This document shows positions 17,799-25,687 of a DNA stretch of 64,000 nucleotides, one piece after another. Positions within the stretch are counted from its first letter, which is position 1; each line of letters opens with the position of its first letter. A program made the position numbers and the translations under genes. Source of the DNA: Trichothermofontia sichuanensis B231 (lineage in GTDB: Bacteria; Cyanobacteriota; Cyanobacteriia; B231); NCBI RefSeq assembly GCF_026240635.1, contig NZ_CP110848.1, forward strand, positions 1,614,501 through 1,678,500, given 5' to 3'. The notes beneath the pieces were generated by a model that made no database searches, was not told where the DNA came from, and saw nothing but the letters and a program-made list of their open reading frames with translations.

Positions 17799-18428
17799 AT
17801 GGCCACGCGGGTTAAGAAAAAGAATTTTTCGAGTTTTACCTATGCGGAAGCATTCAAGTATTTAGGGATTCAGGAGATCATGCCTTGGAAGTTTTCTGTG
17901 GAACCGATCGCCCCTAGCGAATTCTTTGAAGAAAACCTCAGACAGATTTCTGAAGTATTTGATTTACAAAGTGGTGAAGAGTCTAAAAAACTCCTGATTG
18001 ATGCCATTTGTCAGGAGTCGCTACGACAGTTTAAGCACTTGAAAATTTGGAAGGCAGCCCCACTTTCTGACGAACAAACAACTGGCTATGTGGACTATTT
18101 GCTGGCCAAGAGACGTGCGTATCTCGAAGCACCATTATTGTGCATTATCGAAGCAAAGAAAGATGATTTTGAGCAGGGATTAGCCCAATGCCTACCTGCC
18201 ATGAAGGCTTGTCAATATAACAATCAATTACTCGGTCAAAATTTGGACATTTATGGCATTGTGACTAATGGAGAGGGCTGGCAGTTCTACAAGCTAACTC
18301 TGGATGGATTAGTGTATGGTTCTGGGCTATATGCGATCGGAAATCTGCCTCAAGTTCTAGGAATTTTGAACTTTGTTTTTGGTCAGTGCGAACAGAATTT
18401 GTTGGCAGCCTTGGGAGGTGAGTCATGA
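17799..18428 (+). CDS. PD-(D/E)XK nuclease-like protein of the helicase-methylase operon
   Basis: 209 residues. The order D99 (GYVDYLL), then E118 and K120 (IIEAKKDD), with a preceding glutamate-rich helix, fits the PD-(D/E)XK nuclease fold; the following 'GLAQCLPAMKACQYNNQ' helix and 'IYGIVTNGEGWQFYKL' strands resemble type I restriction subunit N-terminal regions. It is 44 bp after the helicase gene, in a spacer of aaaaggt units, and its stop overlaps the next ATG (ATGA). A paralogue with the same D99 and E120/K122 pattern is at 48972-49580. Nuclease activity is inferred from motif only. Confidence 0.7.
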   Translation: MATRVKKKNFSSFTYAEAFKYLGIQEIMPWKFSVEPIAPSEFFEENLRQISEVFDLQSGEESKKLLIDAICQESLRQFKHLKIWKAAPLSDEQTTGYVDYLLAKRRAYLEAPLLCIIEAKKDDFEQGLAQCLPAMKACQYNNQLLGQNLDIYGIVTNGEGWQFYKLTLDGLVYGSGLYAIGNLPQVLGILNFVFGQCEQNLLAALGGES

Positions 18429-18886
18429 ATTCATTGTATGAAACTGATTTTTATGCTTGGACGGTAGAGCAGTCAAAGTTTCTTAAGGAGGGGGATTTTA
18501 AGCATCTGGATATTCCTAATCTCGTGGAGGAAATTGAGTCGTTGGGGAAGCAACAGCGTCAGGAACTCAGAAACCGACTAGGCGTTTTGATCGGGCACCT
18601 ATTGAAGTGGGATTACCAGCCCGAAAAGCGTACCAAAAGCTGGCGAGTGACGATCCAAATCCAGAGACGAGAAATCAATGACTTATTGGAGGAAAATCCT
18701 AGTCTCAAGCCATACTTATCAGCAGCGATCGCCAAGGTCTATCGGGCAGGCGTAGATTTAGTACGGCTGGAAACCCCGTTAGATAATGAAGACCTACCCC
18801 AAAACTGTCCTTATTCTGTGCAACAATTGCTCGACCTCAATTTTCCTGTAGATTTGAATCAAGGTCATCAGGAGTCACAGCAATGA
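18425..18886 (+). CDS. DUF29 family protein, first of a tandem pair
   Basis: 153 residues with the classic DUF29 start 'LYETDFYAWTVEQSKFL', then 'LDIPNLVEEIESLGKQ', 'LGVLIGHLLKWDYQPEKR' and 'NPSLKPYL'. DUF29 proteins are small helical proteins abundant in cyanobacteria, often in multiple copies; no biochemical function is known to me. Both ends overlap neighbours by 4 bp (ATGA at 18425 and at 18883), implying translational coupling. Confidence 0.85.
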   Translation: MNSLYETDFYAWTVEQSKFLKEGDFKHLDIPNLVEEIESLGKQQRQELRNRLGVLIGHLLKWDYQPEKRTKSWRVTIQIQRREINDLLEENPSLKPYLSAAIAKVYRAGVDLVRLETPLDNEDLPQNCPYSVQQLLDLNFPVDLNQGHQESQQ

Positions 18887-19332
18887 ACCCTAATATCTAT
18901 GAAACGGATTTCTATGCATGGACGGTGGCGCAATCAAAGTTGCTCAAAGAGGGGGATTTTAAGCATTTAGATATTCCCAATTTAGTGGAGGAAATTGAGT
19001 CATTGGGAAAGCAGGAATGCCGAGAGATAGAGAGTTGTTTAGGAATTTTAATTGGGCATTTACTAAAATGGGACTACCAACCTGACAAACGAACCAAAAG
19101 TTGGAGGGCAACGATTCGTGAGCAACGACGGGCAGCACAAAAACTCATCGCCCAGAACCCCAGTCTCAAGCCCTATCTCACAGAGGCGATCGCCGATGCC
19201 TATGAATCGGGCAAGGATTTAGTGGTGAAGGAAACCCCTTTAGATTATGGAGATTTGCCTGAGAATTGTCCCTATACATCCGAGCAACTGGTTGACCCTA
19301 ACTTTCCCAACGATTTGAATCTAGCTAGGTGA
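18883..19332 (+). CDS. DUF29 family protein, second of a tandem pair
   Basis: 149 residues, clearly a duplicate of the preceding protein: 'YETDFYAWTVAQSKLLKEG', 'DIPNLVEEIESLGKQ', 'LIGHLLKWDYQPDKRTKSW' and a matching C-terminal 'DLPENCPY'. Differences are spread along the length, so the duplication is not recent. Its stop is followed by a 100-bp spacer with a duplicated 26-bp unit before the antitoxin gene. Confidence 0.85.
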   Translation: MNPNIYETDFYAWTVAQSKLLKEGDFKHLDIPNLVEEIESLGKQECREIESCLGILIGHLLKWDYQPDKRTKSWRATIREQRRAAQKLIAQNPSLKPYLTEAIADAYESGKDLVVKETPLDYGDLPENCPYTSEQLVDPNFPNDLNLAR

Positions 19333-19370
19333 GTGAACATTCCGAGAGGCTAATATGAGCAACTAAACCT

Positions 19371-19422
19371 TAAATAAATTCTAGAAATAAAGGAAGTAAA
19401 TAAATTCTAGAAATAAAGGAAG
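19371..19422. repeat. Perfect 26-bp direct duplication before the antitoxin gene
   Basis: TAAATAAATTCTAGAAATAAAGGAAG occurs twice in tandem (19371-19396 and 19397-19422) with no mismatch. Each unit carries an AAAGGAAG that can serve as a ribosome site, and the second lies just before the ATG at 19433. Confidence 0.85.
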
Positions 19423-19432
19423 TGGCGTTTTT

Positions 19433-19648
19433 ATGTCAATCACTGAAGCCCAACTCTTAGAAATAATTCGGCAGCTACCCCAACCCGCTTTAGATGAAGT
19501 AAAGGTATTTTTAGATTTTCTAACCTGGCGTTATCAAGAAAATTTGCCCCAGCTACGGGGAGCAGCCATCGTTGCAGCCATGCGGGGTAAAGCCACAGCC
19601 GAAATGACAACCGATGAAATCCTAAACCTGACGCGGGGCAATGAATGA
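19433..19648 (+). CDS. DUF2281-like antitoxin (VapB role)
   Basis: 71 residues: 'LLEIIRQLPQPALDEVKVFL' followed by 'DFLTWRYQENLPQ', which is the usual DUF2281 N-terminal helix pair, and a C-terminal tail 'MTTDEILNLTRGNE' like those that mask PIN toxins. It overlaps the PIN gene by 4 bp (ATGA). The start is supported by AAGGAAG in the duplicated spacer. Confidence 0.75.
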   Translation: MSITEAQLLEIIRQLPQPALDEVKVFLDFLTWRYQENLPQLRGAAIVAAMRGKATAEMTTDEILNLTRGNE

Positions 19649-20052
19649 GTAGTGTTTTGGTGGATAGTAATGTCATTCTTGATGTTTTGACCGAGGATCG
19701 GACTTGGTTTGAGTGGTCTGCGGGGCAATTGGTGGACTGTGCTGAACAGGGAAAGTTGCTAATCAATCCGATTATTTATGCAGAAGTATCGATCGGCTTT
19801 ACACAACGTGCAGAGCTAGACGCAGCGCTGACCCAGTCTTTTTTTCAGCGCGAACCTTTACCTTACGACGCAGCATTTCTTGCAGGAAAGGCTTTTTTAG
19901 CCTATCGGCAAAGGGGTGGGGAACGTCGCTCTCCCTTGCCAGACTTTTATATTGGTGCCCATGCAATGATTGCTGGACATACTCTGTTAACCAGAGATGC
20001 AACTCGCTACCGTACCTACTTTCCCGAAATAACATTGATTGCTCCTTCATGA
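19645..20052 (+). CDS. PIN-domain toxin (VapC-like ribonuclease)
   Basis: 135 residues with the four acidic PIN positions visible: 'VLVDSNVILDVL' (D8), 'IIYAEVSI' (glutamate), 'LPDFYIGAHAMIAG' and 'LLTRDATRYRTYFPEI'. PIN toxins are metal-dependent endoribonucleases neutralised by the adjacent antitoxin. The gene overlaps both the upstream antitoxin and the downstream methylase by 4 bp, so a toxin-antitoxin pair is embedded in the operon. Confidence 0.85.
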   Translation: MSSVLVDSNVILDVLTEDRTWFEWSAGQLVDCAEQGKLLINPIIYAEVSIGFTQRAELDAALTQSFFQREPLPYDAAFLAGKAFLAYRQRGGERRSPLPDFYIGAHAMIAGHTLLTRDATRYRTYFPEITLIAPS

Positions 20053-23000
20053 GTGTTGCCATGCCACTGAATCGCCAACGCGCCCAAAAGTATCTCCAGA
20101 CGTTTGATTTTGAATCCCTGTTTATTGAGGAACTGGGTTGGGATACGGTCGATCGCGTCGCCCTGCCCTTCGAGATTAATGGTCACTCTTTCGAGGTGGT
20201 TGCCATTGCCCAAAAGCGCGGCTTCATTGTCTACCAGTGCATCACGCCAGAGATGCCAGCCCGCCCCATTCGGGTAAAGCTCGATCGCCAATTGACGGAC
20301 TACAGCAAATCGCACCTATTGGTGTTTGGGGATGCGGGTAAGACGCAGCAGGAGTGGTTGTGGCTGAAGCCGGAAGTAAAAAGTAAAAGGGCAAAGGGTA
20401 AAGGTGAGGGCAAGGTTACTTCAACGAGGGCGGTGCGATCGCATTCGTACCAGGTGGGTCAGAATCCAGAGCCGCTGTTGCAAAAGCTGGAGGCATTGAT
20501 TGTTGATATCCAAGAGGAAGTGAGTTTAACCCATGTGGATGTGGTGCAGAAGGTGAAGCAGGGGTTTGATGTTGAACGGGTTACGAAGCAGTTTTTCCAG
20601 GATTTTGAAGGGTTACATCAGCGGTTTTGTTTGGAAATTGAGGGGATTGATTCGGAGAGCGATCGCCGGTGGTATGCTTCGGTTTTGCTCAACCGGTTAA
20701 TGTTTGTCTATTTCCTACAGCGTCGCTATTTCCTGGATAACGGGGATGCCTCGTATTTACAAAATAAACTCAAAGCCTGTCAACAGGAAGGTCGAAACTT
20801 TTATCAGTTTCTCCAGGATCTATTCTTTGTTGGTTTTGCTGAGCCGGAATATCTGCGTGATCCAGTGATTCAGCAGCGTATAGGCAAAATTTGTTATCTC
20901 AACGGAGGCTTATTCCTCCGCCACCCGATCGAGCAAAAGTATCCGCAAATTCAGATTAGCGATCGCGCTTTTGGCGAAGTTTTTAACCTATTTTCTCAAT
21001 ATTCTTGGCACTTGGACGATCGCCCGGACAAAGACCCCATGGAGATCAACCCTGATGTACTGGGGTACATATTTGAGAAGTATATCAACCAAAAAGAATT
21101 TGGCGCTTACTACACTCGCCCAGAAATTACCGAATACCTGTGCGATCGCACGATCAACAAACTGATTCTGGATCGCCTTACCCCCCTTGAGAGGGAGGGG
21201 GAGGGACTCCTACCCCTTCTCGAAACCCTAGACATTACTCAGTGCGATCGCCTACTGAGCGAGATTTTACCAAACCTAACCCTGCTCGACCCCGCCTGCG
21301 GTTCGGGAGCGTTCTTGGTCGCGGCAATGAAGACATTGATTCAAATTTATCAAAGAGTTTTTAACCGGGTCAAATCATTACCAGAAAGCTCTGCGTCAGA
21401 AAACATCCAAAAATGGCTCAAAGAAGCCGCTAAACATTCCTCTCCGGAGTACTACATCAAAAAACGCATCATCACCGATAACCTGTATGGCGTAGACATC
21501 ATGGAAGAAGCCACCGAAATTGCCAAATTGCGGCTATTTTTGGCATTGGTCTCCTCCGCCAAGCGGGTTGAAGATTTGGAACCTCTGCCCAATATTGATT
21601 TTAATATCATGGCGGGCAATTCGTTGATTGGCTTGATTCGAGTCGATGCCGAAGGATTTGATCGCCTGTCTACCCCCCCCTCGCAAAAAGGGAGAGGGGC
21701 TGGGAGTGAGGCGATATTTCAGGGCAATTTTCTCCCAACCCTTGCTGCTTCTGCTTATCAGCAAATCCTAGAAGACAAAAATCGAACGATTGACCTCTAT
21801 AAAAAACACGCCTTCCAGAACAACAATGAGGAACTGCCTCAAGAAACGCGGTTATTACAACTGCGAGACCACATTGATAAACTCAATCGGGAATCCCAAA
21901 GCAAGTTAAATCAGTTGCTGTTGGATGAATTTAGCACGAAGTTGGGAATTAGGTACGAGCAAGCTCAACTAACGGGAAAACCCCAAAAACGACCGCTGAC
22001 CCTTGCTGATATTGATATTCTGGAACCCTTTCACTGGGGCTATCACTTCGATACTGTGTTTGCCCGGGGTGGCTTTGATGCCATTATTACCAATCCCCCG
22101 TGGGAAGTTTTCCAAACCGACGAGAAAGAATTTTTCCAAAAATATAACAGCTTGATTCGCAAGAAAAAACTTGATATAAAATCTTGGGAAAAACAGCGTG
22201 ATCAACTTTTAAAAGATGAAGAAATAGCTAAGGCATGGTTGAGCTACTGTAGCCAGTTTCCTCATGTTAGTCAGTATTTCAAGAAAGCAGACCAGTATAC
22301 CAATCAGCGTTCAGAAGTAGATGGTAGGAGCGTCGCCAGGAAAATAAACTTATATTCCTTGTTTGTAGAACAGTGCTATAACCTTCTGAGAGAAGGCGGA
22401 GAATGTGGAATTGTTATTCCCAGCGGAATTTACACAGACTTAGGTACAAAGCAACTGCGAGAAATGCTCTTTTCCCAGACCCAAATCACGGGTTTATTCT
22501 GCTTTGAAAATCGTAAGACTATTTTTGAAGGAGTGGATAGTCGCTTTAAGTTTGTCATCCTTTCTTTTGCAAAAGGCGGGCAAACCCAAGCTTTCCCGGT
22601 GCGCTTTATGCGTCATGAGGTGGCAGAACTTGGCGAGTTTCCAGCACCTGACGATATTTACTTAGATGTACCCTTCATCCGCAAGCTCTCGCCGGACTCG
22701 CTCTCCATCATGGAGTTTAAGGAACCCATCGATATTGCCATTGCCCAAAAGATGCTGCAATTTCCCTTGTTGGGTGAAGCAATTGAGGGAACATGGAATC
22801 TGAAGCTACGTCAAGAGTTTAATATGACAAGTGACAGTTATCTATTCAAAACGGAGCCAGCACCGGGGCGCTTGCCGCTCTACGAAGGCAAGATGATTCA
22901 TCAGTTTACCCATCGGTTTGCCCCACCCCGCTACTGGATTGATGAAAAAGAAGGACGCAAAGCTTTGTTGGGTAAAAATGTAGGCGATCGCGGTCAAAAG

Positions 23001-23543
23001 CTAGACTATCAAGGTTATCGCTTAGGCTTTAGAGATGTTGCAAGAAATACTGATGAACGAACAATGATTGCAACGGTCATATCTCCTAAATTGTTTGCAG
23101 GCAATACCTTAATAACATCTTTGGGATTAAATGATTTTCAAGAACTACTTTTAACCACAGCAATACTAAACAGTTTTGTTGTTGATTTCTCATTACGACA
23201 GAAAGTGACAGCTCATTGCAATATGTTTTATGTTTATTCAACCCCTATTCCCCGTTTGCAAAAGGGCGACCAATGGTTTGCTGAAATTGTCGATCGCGCA
23301 GCCAAGCTGATTTGCACCACGCCCGAATTTGATGATTTAGCTAAGGAAGTTGGCTTAGGCTCCCACACAAACGGCATCACCAACGAAATTGAGCGGGCAA
23401 AACTCCGTGCCGAACTTGATGGCATCATTGCCCACCTCTATGGCTTAACCGAAGCCGAGTTTGAGCATATTCTCAGCACCTTTCCCCTTGTTCCCGATAC
23501 CACCAAACAAGCGGCTCTTAAGGCCTATCGTGAGTTAAGTTAA
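20049..23543 (+). CDS. Eco57I-type N6-adenine DNA methylase, candidate restriction-modification subunit
   Basis: 1164 residues. The methylase core shows motif I 'LLDPACGSGAFLVAAM' (about residues 411-426) and motif IV 'ITNPPWEVF' (about 679-687), the arrangement of gamma-type N6-adenine methylases of the Eco57I/PglX/Type ISP class. A helical N-terminal domain precedes 'EKYINQKEFGAYYTRPEI', and the last 400 residues should hold the target-recognition domain. No clear ExK nuclease site is visible in its N terminus, unlike type IIG enzymes. Three low-complexity inserts derive from dispersed repeats (about residues 113-125, 378-388 and 541-554). It overlaps the PIN gene by 4 bp. It presumably modifies the site recognised by the whole operon, protecting self DNA. 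Confidence 0.85.
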   Translation: MSVAMPLNRQRAQKYLQTFDFESLFIEELGWDTVDRVALPFEINGHSFEVVAIAQKRGFIVYQCITPEMPARPIRVKLDRQLTDYSKSHLLVFGDAGKTQQEWLWLKPEVKSKRAKGKGEGKVTSTRAVRSHSYQVGQNPEPLLQKLEALIVDIQEEVSLTHVDVVQKVKQGFDVERVTKQFFQDFEGLHQRFCLEIEGIDSESDRRWYASVLLNRLMFVYFLQRRYFLDNGDASYLQNKLKACQQEGRNFYQFLQDLFFVGFAEPEYLRDPVIQQRIGKICYLNGGLFLRHPIEQKYPQIQISDRAFGEVFNLFSQYSWHLDDRPDKDPMEINPDVLGYIFEKYINQKEFGAYYTRPEITEYLCDRTINKLILDRLTPLEREGEGLLPLLETLDITQCDRLLSEILPNLTLLDPACGSGAFLVAAMKTLIQIYQRVFNRVKSLPESSASENIQKWLKEAAKHSSPEYYIKKRIITDNLYGVDIMEEATEIAKLRLFLALVSSAKRVEDLEPLPNIDFNIMAGNSLIGLIRVDAEGFDRLSTPPSQKGRGAGSEAIFQGNFLPTLAASAYQQILEDKNRTIDLYKKHAFQNNNEELPQETRLLQLRDHIDKLNRESQSKLNQLLLDEFSTKLGIRYEQAQLTGKPQKRPLTLADIDILEPFHWGYHFDTVFARGGFDAIITNPPWEVFQTDEKEFFQKYNSLIRKKKLDIKSWEKQRDQLLKDEEIAKAWLSYCSQFPHVSQYFKKADQYTNQRSEVDGRSVARKINLYSLFVEQCYNLLREGGECGIVIPSGIYTDLGTKQLREMLFSQTQITGLFCFENRKTIFEGVDSRFKFVILSFAKGGQTQAFPVRFMRHEVAELGEFPAPDDIYLDVPFIRKLSPDSLSIMEFKEPIDIAIAQKMLQFPLLGEAIEGTWNLKLRQEFNMTSDSYLFKTEPAPGRLPLYEGKMIHQFTHRFAPPRYWIDEKEGRKALLGKNVGDRGQKLDYQGYRLGFRDVARNTDERTMIATVISPKLFAGNTLITSLGLNDFQELLLTTAILNSFVVDFSLRQKVTAHCNMFYVYSTPIPRLQKGDQWFAEIVDRAAKLICTTPEFDDLAKEVGLGSHTNGITNEIERAKLRAELDGIIAHLYGLTEAEFEHILSTFPLVPDTTKQAALKAYRELS
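21180..21218. repeat. Repeat-derived insert in the methylase gene (first)
   Basis: ccccccttgagagggagggggagggactcctacccc is translated as LTPLEREGEGLLPLL. The C-rich/G-rich symmetry and the LTPL-EGEG product match the inserts seen in the helicase gene. Confidence 0.5.
21671..21711. repeat. Repeat-derived insert in the methylase gene (second)
   Basis: tacccccccctcgcaaaaagggagaggggctgggagtgagg is the dispersed repeat core, read in frame as TPPSQKGRGAGSEA. It lies between the methylase motif I region and motif IV. Confidence 0.65.
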
Positions 23544-23568
23544 AAGTAAAAAGGCAAAAGGCAAGGGT

Positions 23569-23859
23569 ATGAAAAAGTTGGATGCACTCAAGCTAGTTCA
23601 ATCTCACCAAGAGGAGCTACAAAAGTTAGGCGTTAAGTCGCTCAATCTTTTTGGCTCCGTTGCCCGCGATCAAGCCAACCCTCAAAGTGATGTGGATATC
23701 TTAGTGGAACTTGATGAATTTATTGGCTTCTTTGAATTTTTCCGCATTAAACATTATCTGGAAGATCTTTTTCAGTGTCCTGTTGATTTAGGGACAGTTG
23801 ACGCTCTCAAAGAACATCTCAGGCAACCGATCTTGGAGGAAGTGGTTCATGTCTTCTAG
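23569..23859 (+). CDS. mntA: MNT-family nucleotidyltransferase antitoxin (MntA-like), first pair
   Basis: 96 residues with the minimal nucleotidyltransferase site 'LFGSVARDQANPQSDVDILV' (G29-S30, D41, D43). MntA proteins transfer AMP to a tyrosine of the HEPN toxin and so neutralise it. The following HEPN gene overlaps it by 11 bp. It starts 26 bp after the methylase stop, in a spacer of aaaaggc units, and may be read from the same transcript. Confidence 0.85.
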   Translation: MKKLDALKLVQSHQEELQKLGVKSLNLFGSVARDQANPQSDVDILVELDEFIGFFEFFRIKHYLEDLFQCPVDLGTVDALKEHLRQPILEEVVHVF

Positions 23860-24190
23860 ATCTGCAAAAGAGCGTATTCAAGATATTCTCAATGCCATTG
23901 ATAGCATTCAGAGCCGAACTACTGGCATGAGTTTTGATCAATTTAGTTAAGATGAAACGATCGTTAAAGCCGTACTTTATGACCTCATTGTGATTGGTGA
24001 AGCAGCGATTAATATTCCTGTTGATGTTCAAGCCCTAGCACCTGAACTTCCTTGGCGGCTCATGAGTGATATGAGAAATATTATGGCTCACGAATATTTT
24101 CAAGTCAGTCTACGAATTACTTGGTCAACAATTCAAAATAACCTACCTCCTCTGATTAATCCTTTACAACAATTACAGACAAAATTATGA
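23849..24190 (+). pseudogene. HEPN toxin (HepT-like) with an in-frame stop at codon 34
   Basis: Reading from the ATG at 23849 gives a HEPN protein of 113 codons, but codon 34 (23948-23950) is TAA. The remaining frame continues without a shift as DETIVKAVLYDLIVIGEAA and ends at 24190. The toxin motif R76-x4-H81-x-Y83 ('MRNIMAHEY') lies after the stop and is intact. An internal GTG at 23990 could start a C-terminal piece of 66 residues. A nonsense mutation that inactivates the toxin while the antitoxin stays intact is the simplest reading; a sequencing error is the alternative. Confidence 0.75.
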
Positions 24191-24360
24191 GTACAGCTAT
24201 ATTTTTTCAAAGTTTTTCAAAACCCATCAATCATGAAATCGATCGCGTCCTTGCCCAACACCCAAAAACTGATTGGGGCTTCACCGACGAAGAACTCGAC
24301 GACCTCATCAACTACGACATCAAATATCGCATGGGCAGAGACAGCGGAGGTGATGACTGA
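24187..24360 (+). CDS. Small acidic protein, unknown function (57 residues)
   Basis: The frame overlaps the end of the HEPN frame (ATGA at 24187) and its stop overlaps the next ATG, so it is embedded in the cassette array. The C-terminal half (AQHPKTDWGFTDEELDDLIN, then YDIKYRMGRDSGGDD) is nearly identical to that of the ORF at 25087-25212, which also directly precedes a cassette gene. I do not recognise the family; by position it could be an antitoxin-like or leader peptide. Confidence 0.5.
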   Translation: MSTAIFFQSFSKPINHEIDRVLAQHPKTDWGFTDEELDDLINYDIKYRMGRDSGGDD

Positions 24361-24698
24361 TGGCAACACTTCAACTAAACTCTAGACTTCAATCCCGACT
24401 GGGGATTACTCCAGAACAACTTGCCGAATTTTGTCATCGGTGGAAAATAGCTGAACTCGCTCTCTTCGGCTCAGTCTTGCGAGATGACTTTTCTGCCAAC
24501 AGTGATGTGGATGTCTTAGTCAGCTTTACTCCTCATCATTCCTGGGGTTTAGAGTTTATTCAAATGCGAGAAGAGCTGTCTACCCTTTTTAAGCGACCAG
24601 TCGATTTATTAACTCATAAAAGTATTATAAGTAGCCACAATGCTCTTCGCCGTCAAGCAATTCTAGACTCAGCGGAGGTCATCTATGCTGCGAGATAA
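24360..24698 (+). CDS. mntA: MNT-family nucleotidyltransferase antitoxin (MntA-like), second pair
   Basis: 112 residues with 'LFGSVLRDDFSANSDVDVLV' (G37-S38, R41, D49, D51), the nucleotidyltransferase active site. An N-terminal helix region (about residues 1-30) is longer than in the first copy. The gene begins one base inside the previous stop and overlaps the HEPN gene by 14 bp. A decayed copy of this same gene lies at 25688-25901. Confidence 0.85.
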   Translation: MATLQLNSRLQSRLGITPEQLAEFCHRWKIAELALFGSVLRDDFSANSDVDVLVSFTPHHSWGLEFIQMREELSTLFKRPVDLLTHKSIISSHNALRRQAILDSAEVIYAAR

Positions 24699-25026
24699 AC
24701 AAACATTAGTTGATATCTTAACCGCGATTCAGCAAATTTTGAAATATGTTCAAGACATCAACCAAACACAATTGAAGCAAGATGACGAAAAACAAGCCGC
24801 TATTTTATATCGACTCATTATTATTAGAGAAGCAACTAAGCATCTGTCTGATGAATTCCGTGAGCGATATCCAGCAATTCCCTGGCGGCAAATGGCGGGT
24901 TTGAGAGATGTCGTTATCCATGACTATGATGAACTGGATTTCGATATTCTCTGGAACGTAATCCATATTAACTTGCCTGATATTTTGCCAGAAATTCAAG
25001 CGATCTTAAAAAGTCTGGATGGGTGA
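24685..25026 (+). CDS. hepT: HEPN-domain toxin (HepT-like), intact
   Basis: 113 residues, DUF86 type. The ribonuclease/toxin motif is R74-x4-H79-x-Y81 ('LRDVVIHDY'); the tyrosine is the expected AMP-acceptor site for the MntA partner. Helical throughout, starting MLRDKQTLVDILTAI. It overlaps its MNT antitoxin by 14 bp, the usual arrangement. A truncated copy of its 5' end is at 25888-25965. Confidence 0.88.
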   Translation: MLRDKQTLVDILTAIQQILKYVQDINQTQLKQDDEKQAAILYRLIIIREATKHLSDEFRERYPAIPWRQMAGLRDVVIHDYDELDFDILWNVIHINLPDILPEIQAILKSLDG

Positions 25027-25086
25027 GGTAATACTAATGAAAAAATCAAAACCCATCAGTAACGAAATCGTTGACACAGCCTCCCA

Positions 25087-25212
25087 ATGGAGAATCGCGT
25101 CCTTGCCCAACACCCAAAAACTGATTGGGGCTTCACCAACGAAGAACTCGACGACCTCATCAACGACGACATCAAATATCGCATGGGCAGAGACAACGGA
25201 GGTGATGACTGA
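25087..25212 (+). CDS. Small acidic ORF, second copy of the 24187 module
   Basis: 41 residues, MENRVLAQHPKTDWGFTNEE and onward, matching the C-terminal part of the ORF at 24187-24360 almost exactly. Upstream, 25037-25086 resembles the N-terminal part of the first copy (KPISNEI against KPINHEI) but a different insertion puts it out of frame, so this copy may be a degenerate form or use the internal ATG at 25087. Its stop overlaps the DUF4258 start. Confidence 0.4.
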   Translation: MENRVLAQHPKTDWGFTNEELDDLINDDIKYRMGRDNGGDD

Positions 25213-25472
25213 TGGATTTTAAGTTTTCAAGTCATGCTCTGGAAGAAATGGAAAAACGGAAAGTCCCGATATCCTTTGTAGAAGCCGTCTTAGAAAATCC
25301 ACAGCAAACTCTTCAACAAGACGAGGAGATCACCATTTATCAATCTCAAATGGATTTTGGCACAGGCAAGCTTTATTTACTTCGAGTCTTTATCAATACC
25401 ACCATTGAGCCTGCAATCTTTATAACCGTTTATCGCACCAGCCAAATTAAAAAATATTGGAGGAACCCATGA
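25212..25472 (+). CDS. DUF4258 family protein, probable toxin
   Basis: 86 residues: 'FSSHALEEMEKRKVPISFV', 'VLENPQQTLQQDEEITIYQS', 'YLLRVFINTT' and 'FITVYRTSQIKKYW'. DUF4258 members have a RelE/BrnT-like barrel and are predicted toxins. The gene overlaps the next ORF by 4 bp (ATGA), and the next ORF is DUF2283, a common partner, so a toxin-antitoxin pair is likely. Confidence 0.75.
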   Translation: MDFKFSSHALEEMEKRKVPISFVEAVLENPQQTLQQDEEITIYQSQMDFGTGKLYLLRVFINTTIEPAIFITVYRTSQIKKYWRNP

Positions 25473-25681
25473 AGATCAAATATGACCCCGAAGTAGATGT
25501 GATTCGGATTACCCTCAAGGATGCAGAGATTGAAGAAAGTGATGAAGAAACCCCCGGCATTATCCTGGACTTTGACGCTAATCGAAATGTCGTTGGCATC
25601 GAAATTCTTCAGGCTTCCAAACGAATTGACAACCCACAGGCGATCGAGTACATGATTGCTCAGACTACCTTCTCTTCCTAG
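25469..25681 (+). CDS. DUF2283 family protein, probable antitoxin
   Basis: 70 residues: 'MKIKYDPEVDVIRITL', 'EESDEETPGIILDFD' and 'VVGIEILQASKRI', which is the DUF2283 pattern. The ATG at 25469 has a GGAGG about 8 bp upstream and overlaps the DUF4258 stop; the four residues before it (from 25457) are not needed. Confidence 0.8.
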   Translation: MKIKYDPEVDVIRITLKDAEIEESDEETPGIILDFDANRNVVGIEILQASKRIDNPQAIEYMIAQTTFSS

Positions 25682-25687
25682 ATGACT

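Noticed and set aside
14329-23543. Assignment to DISARM or BREX
   Set aside because: No DrmA/DrmB (DUF1998) or BrxA/BrxB/PglZ gene is present in the window, so the names do not apply as they stand.
20049-23543. A type IIG enzyme with its own nuclease
   Set aside because: No D-ExK site is visible in the N-terminal part, so cutting is more likely by the helicase or the PD-(D/E)XK-like protein.
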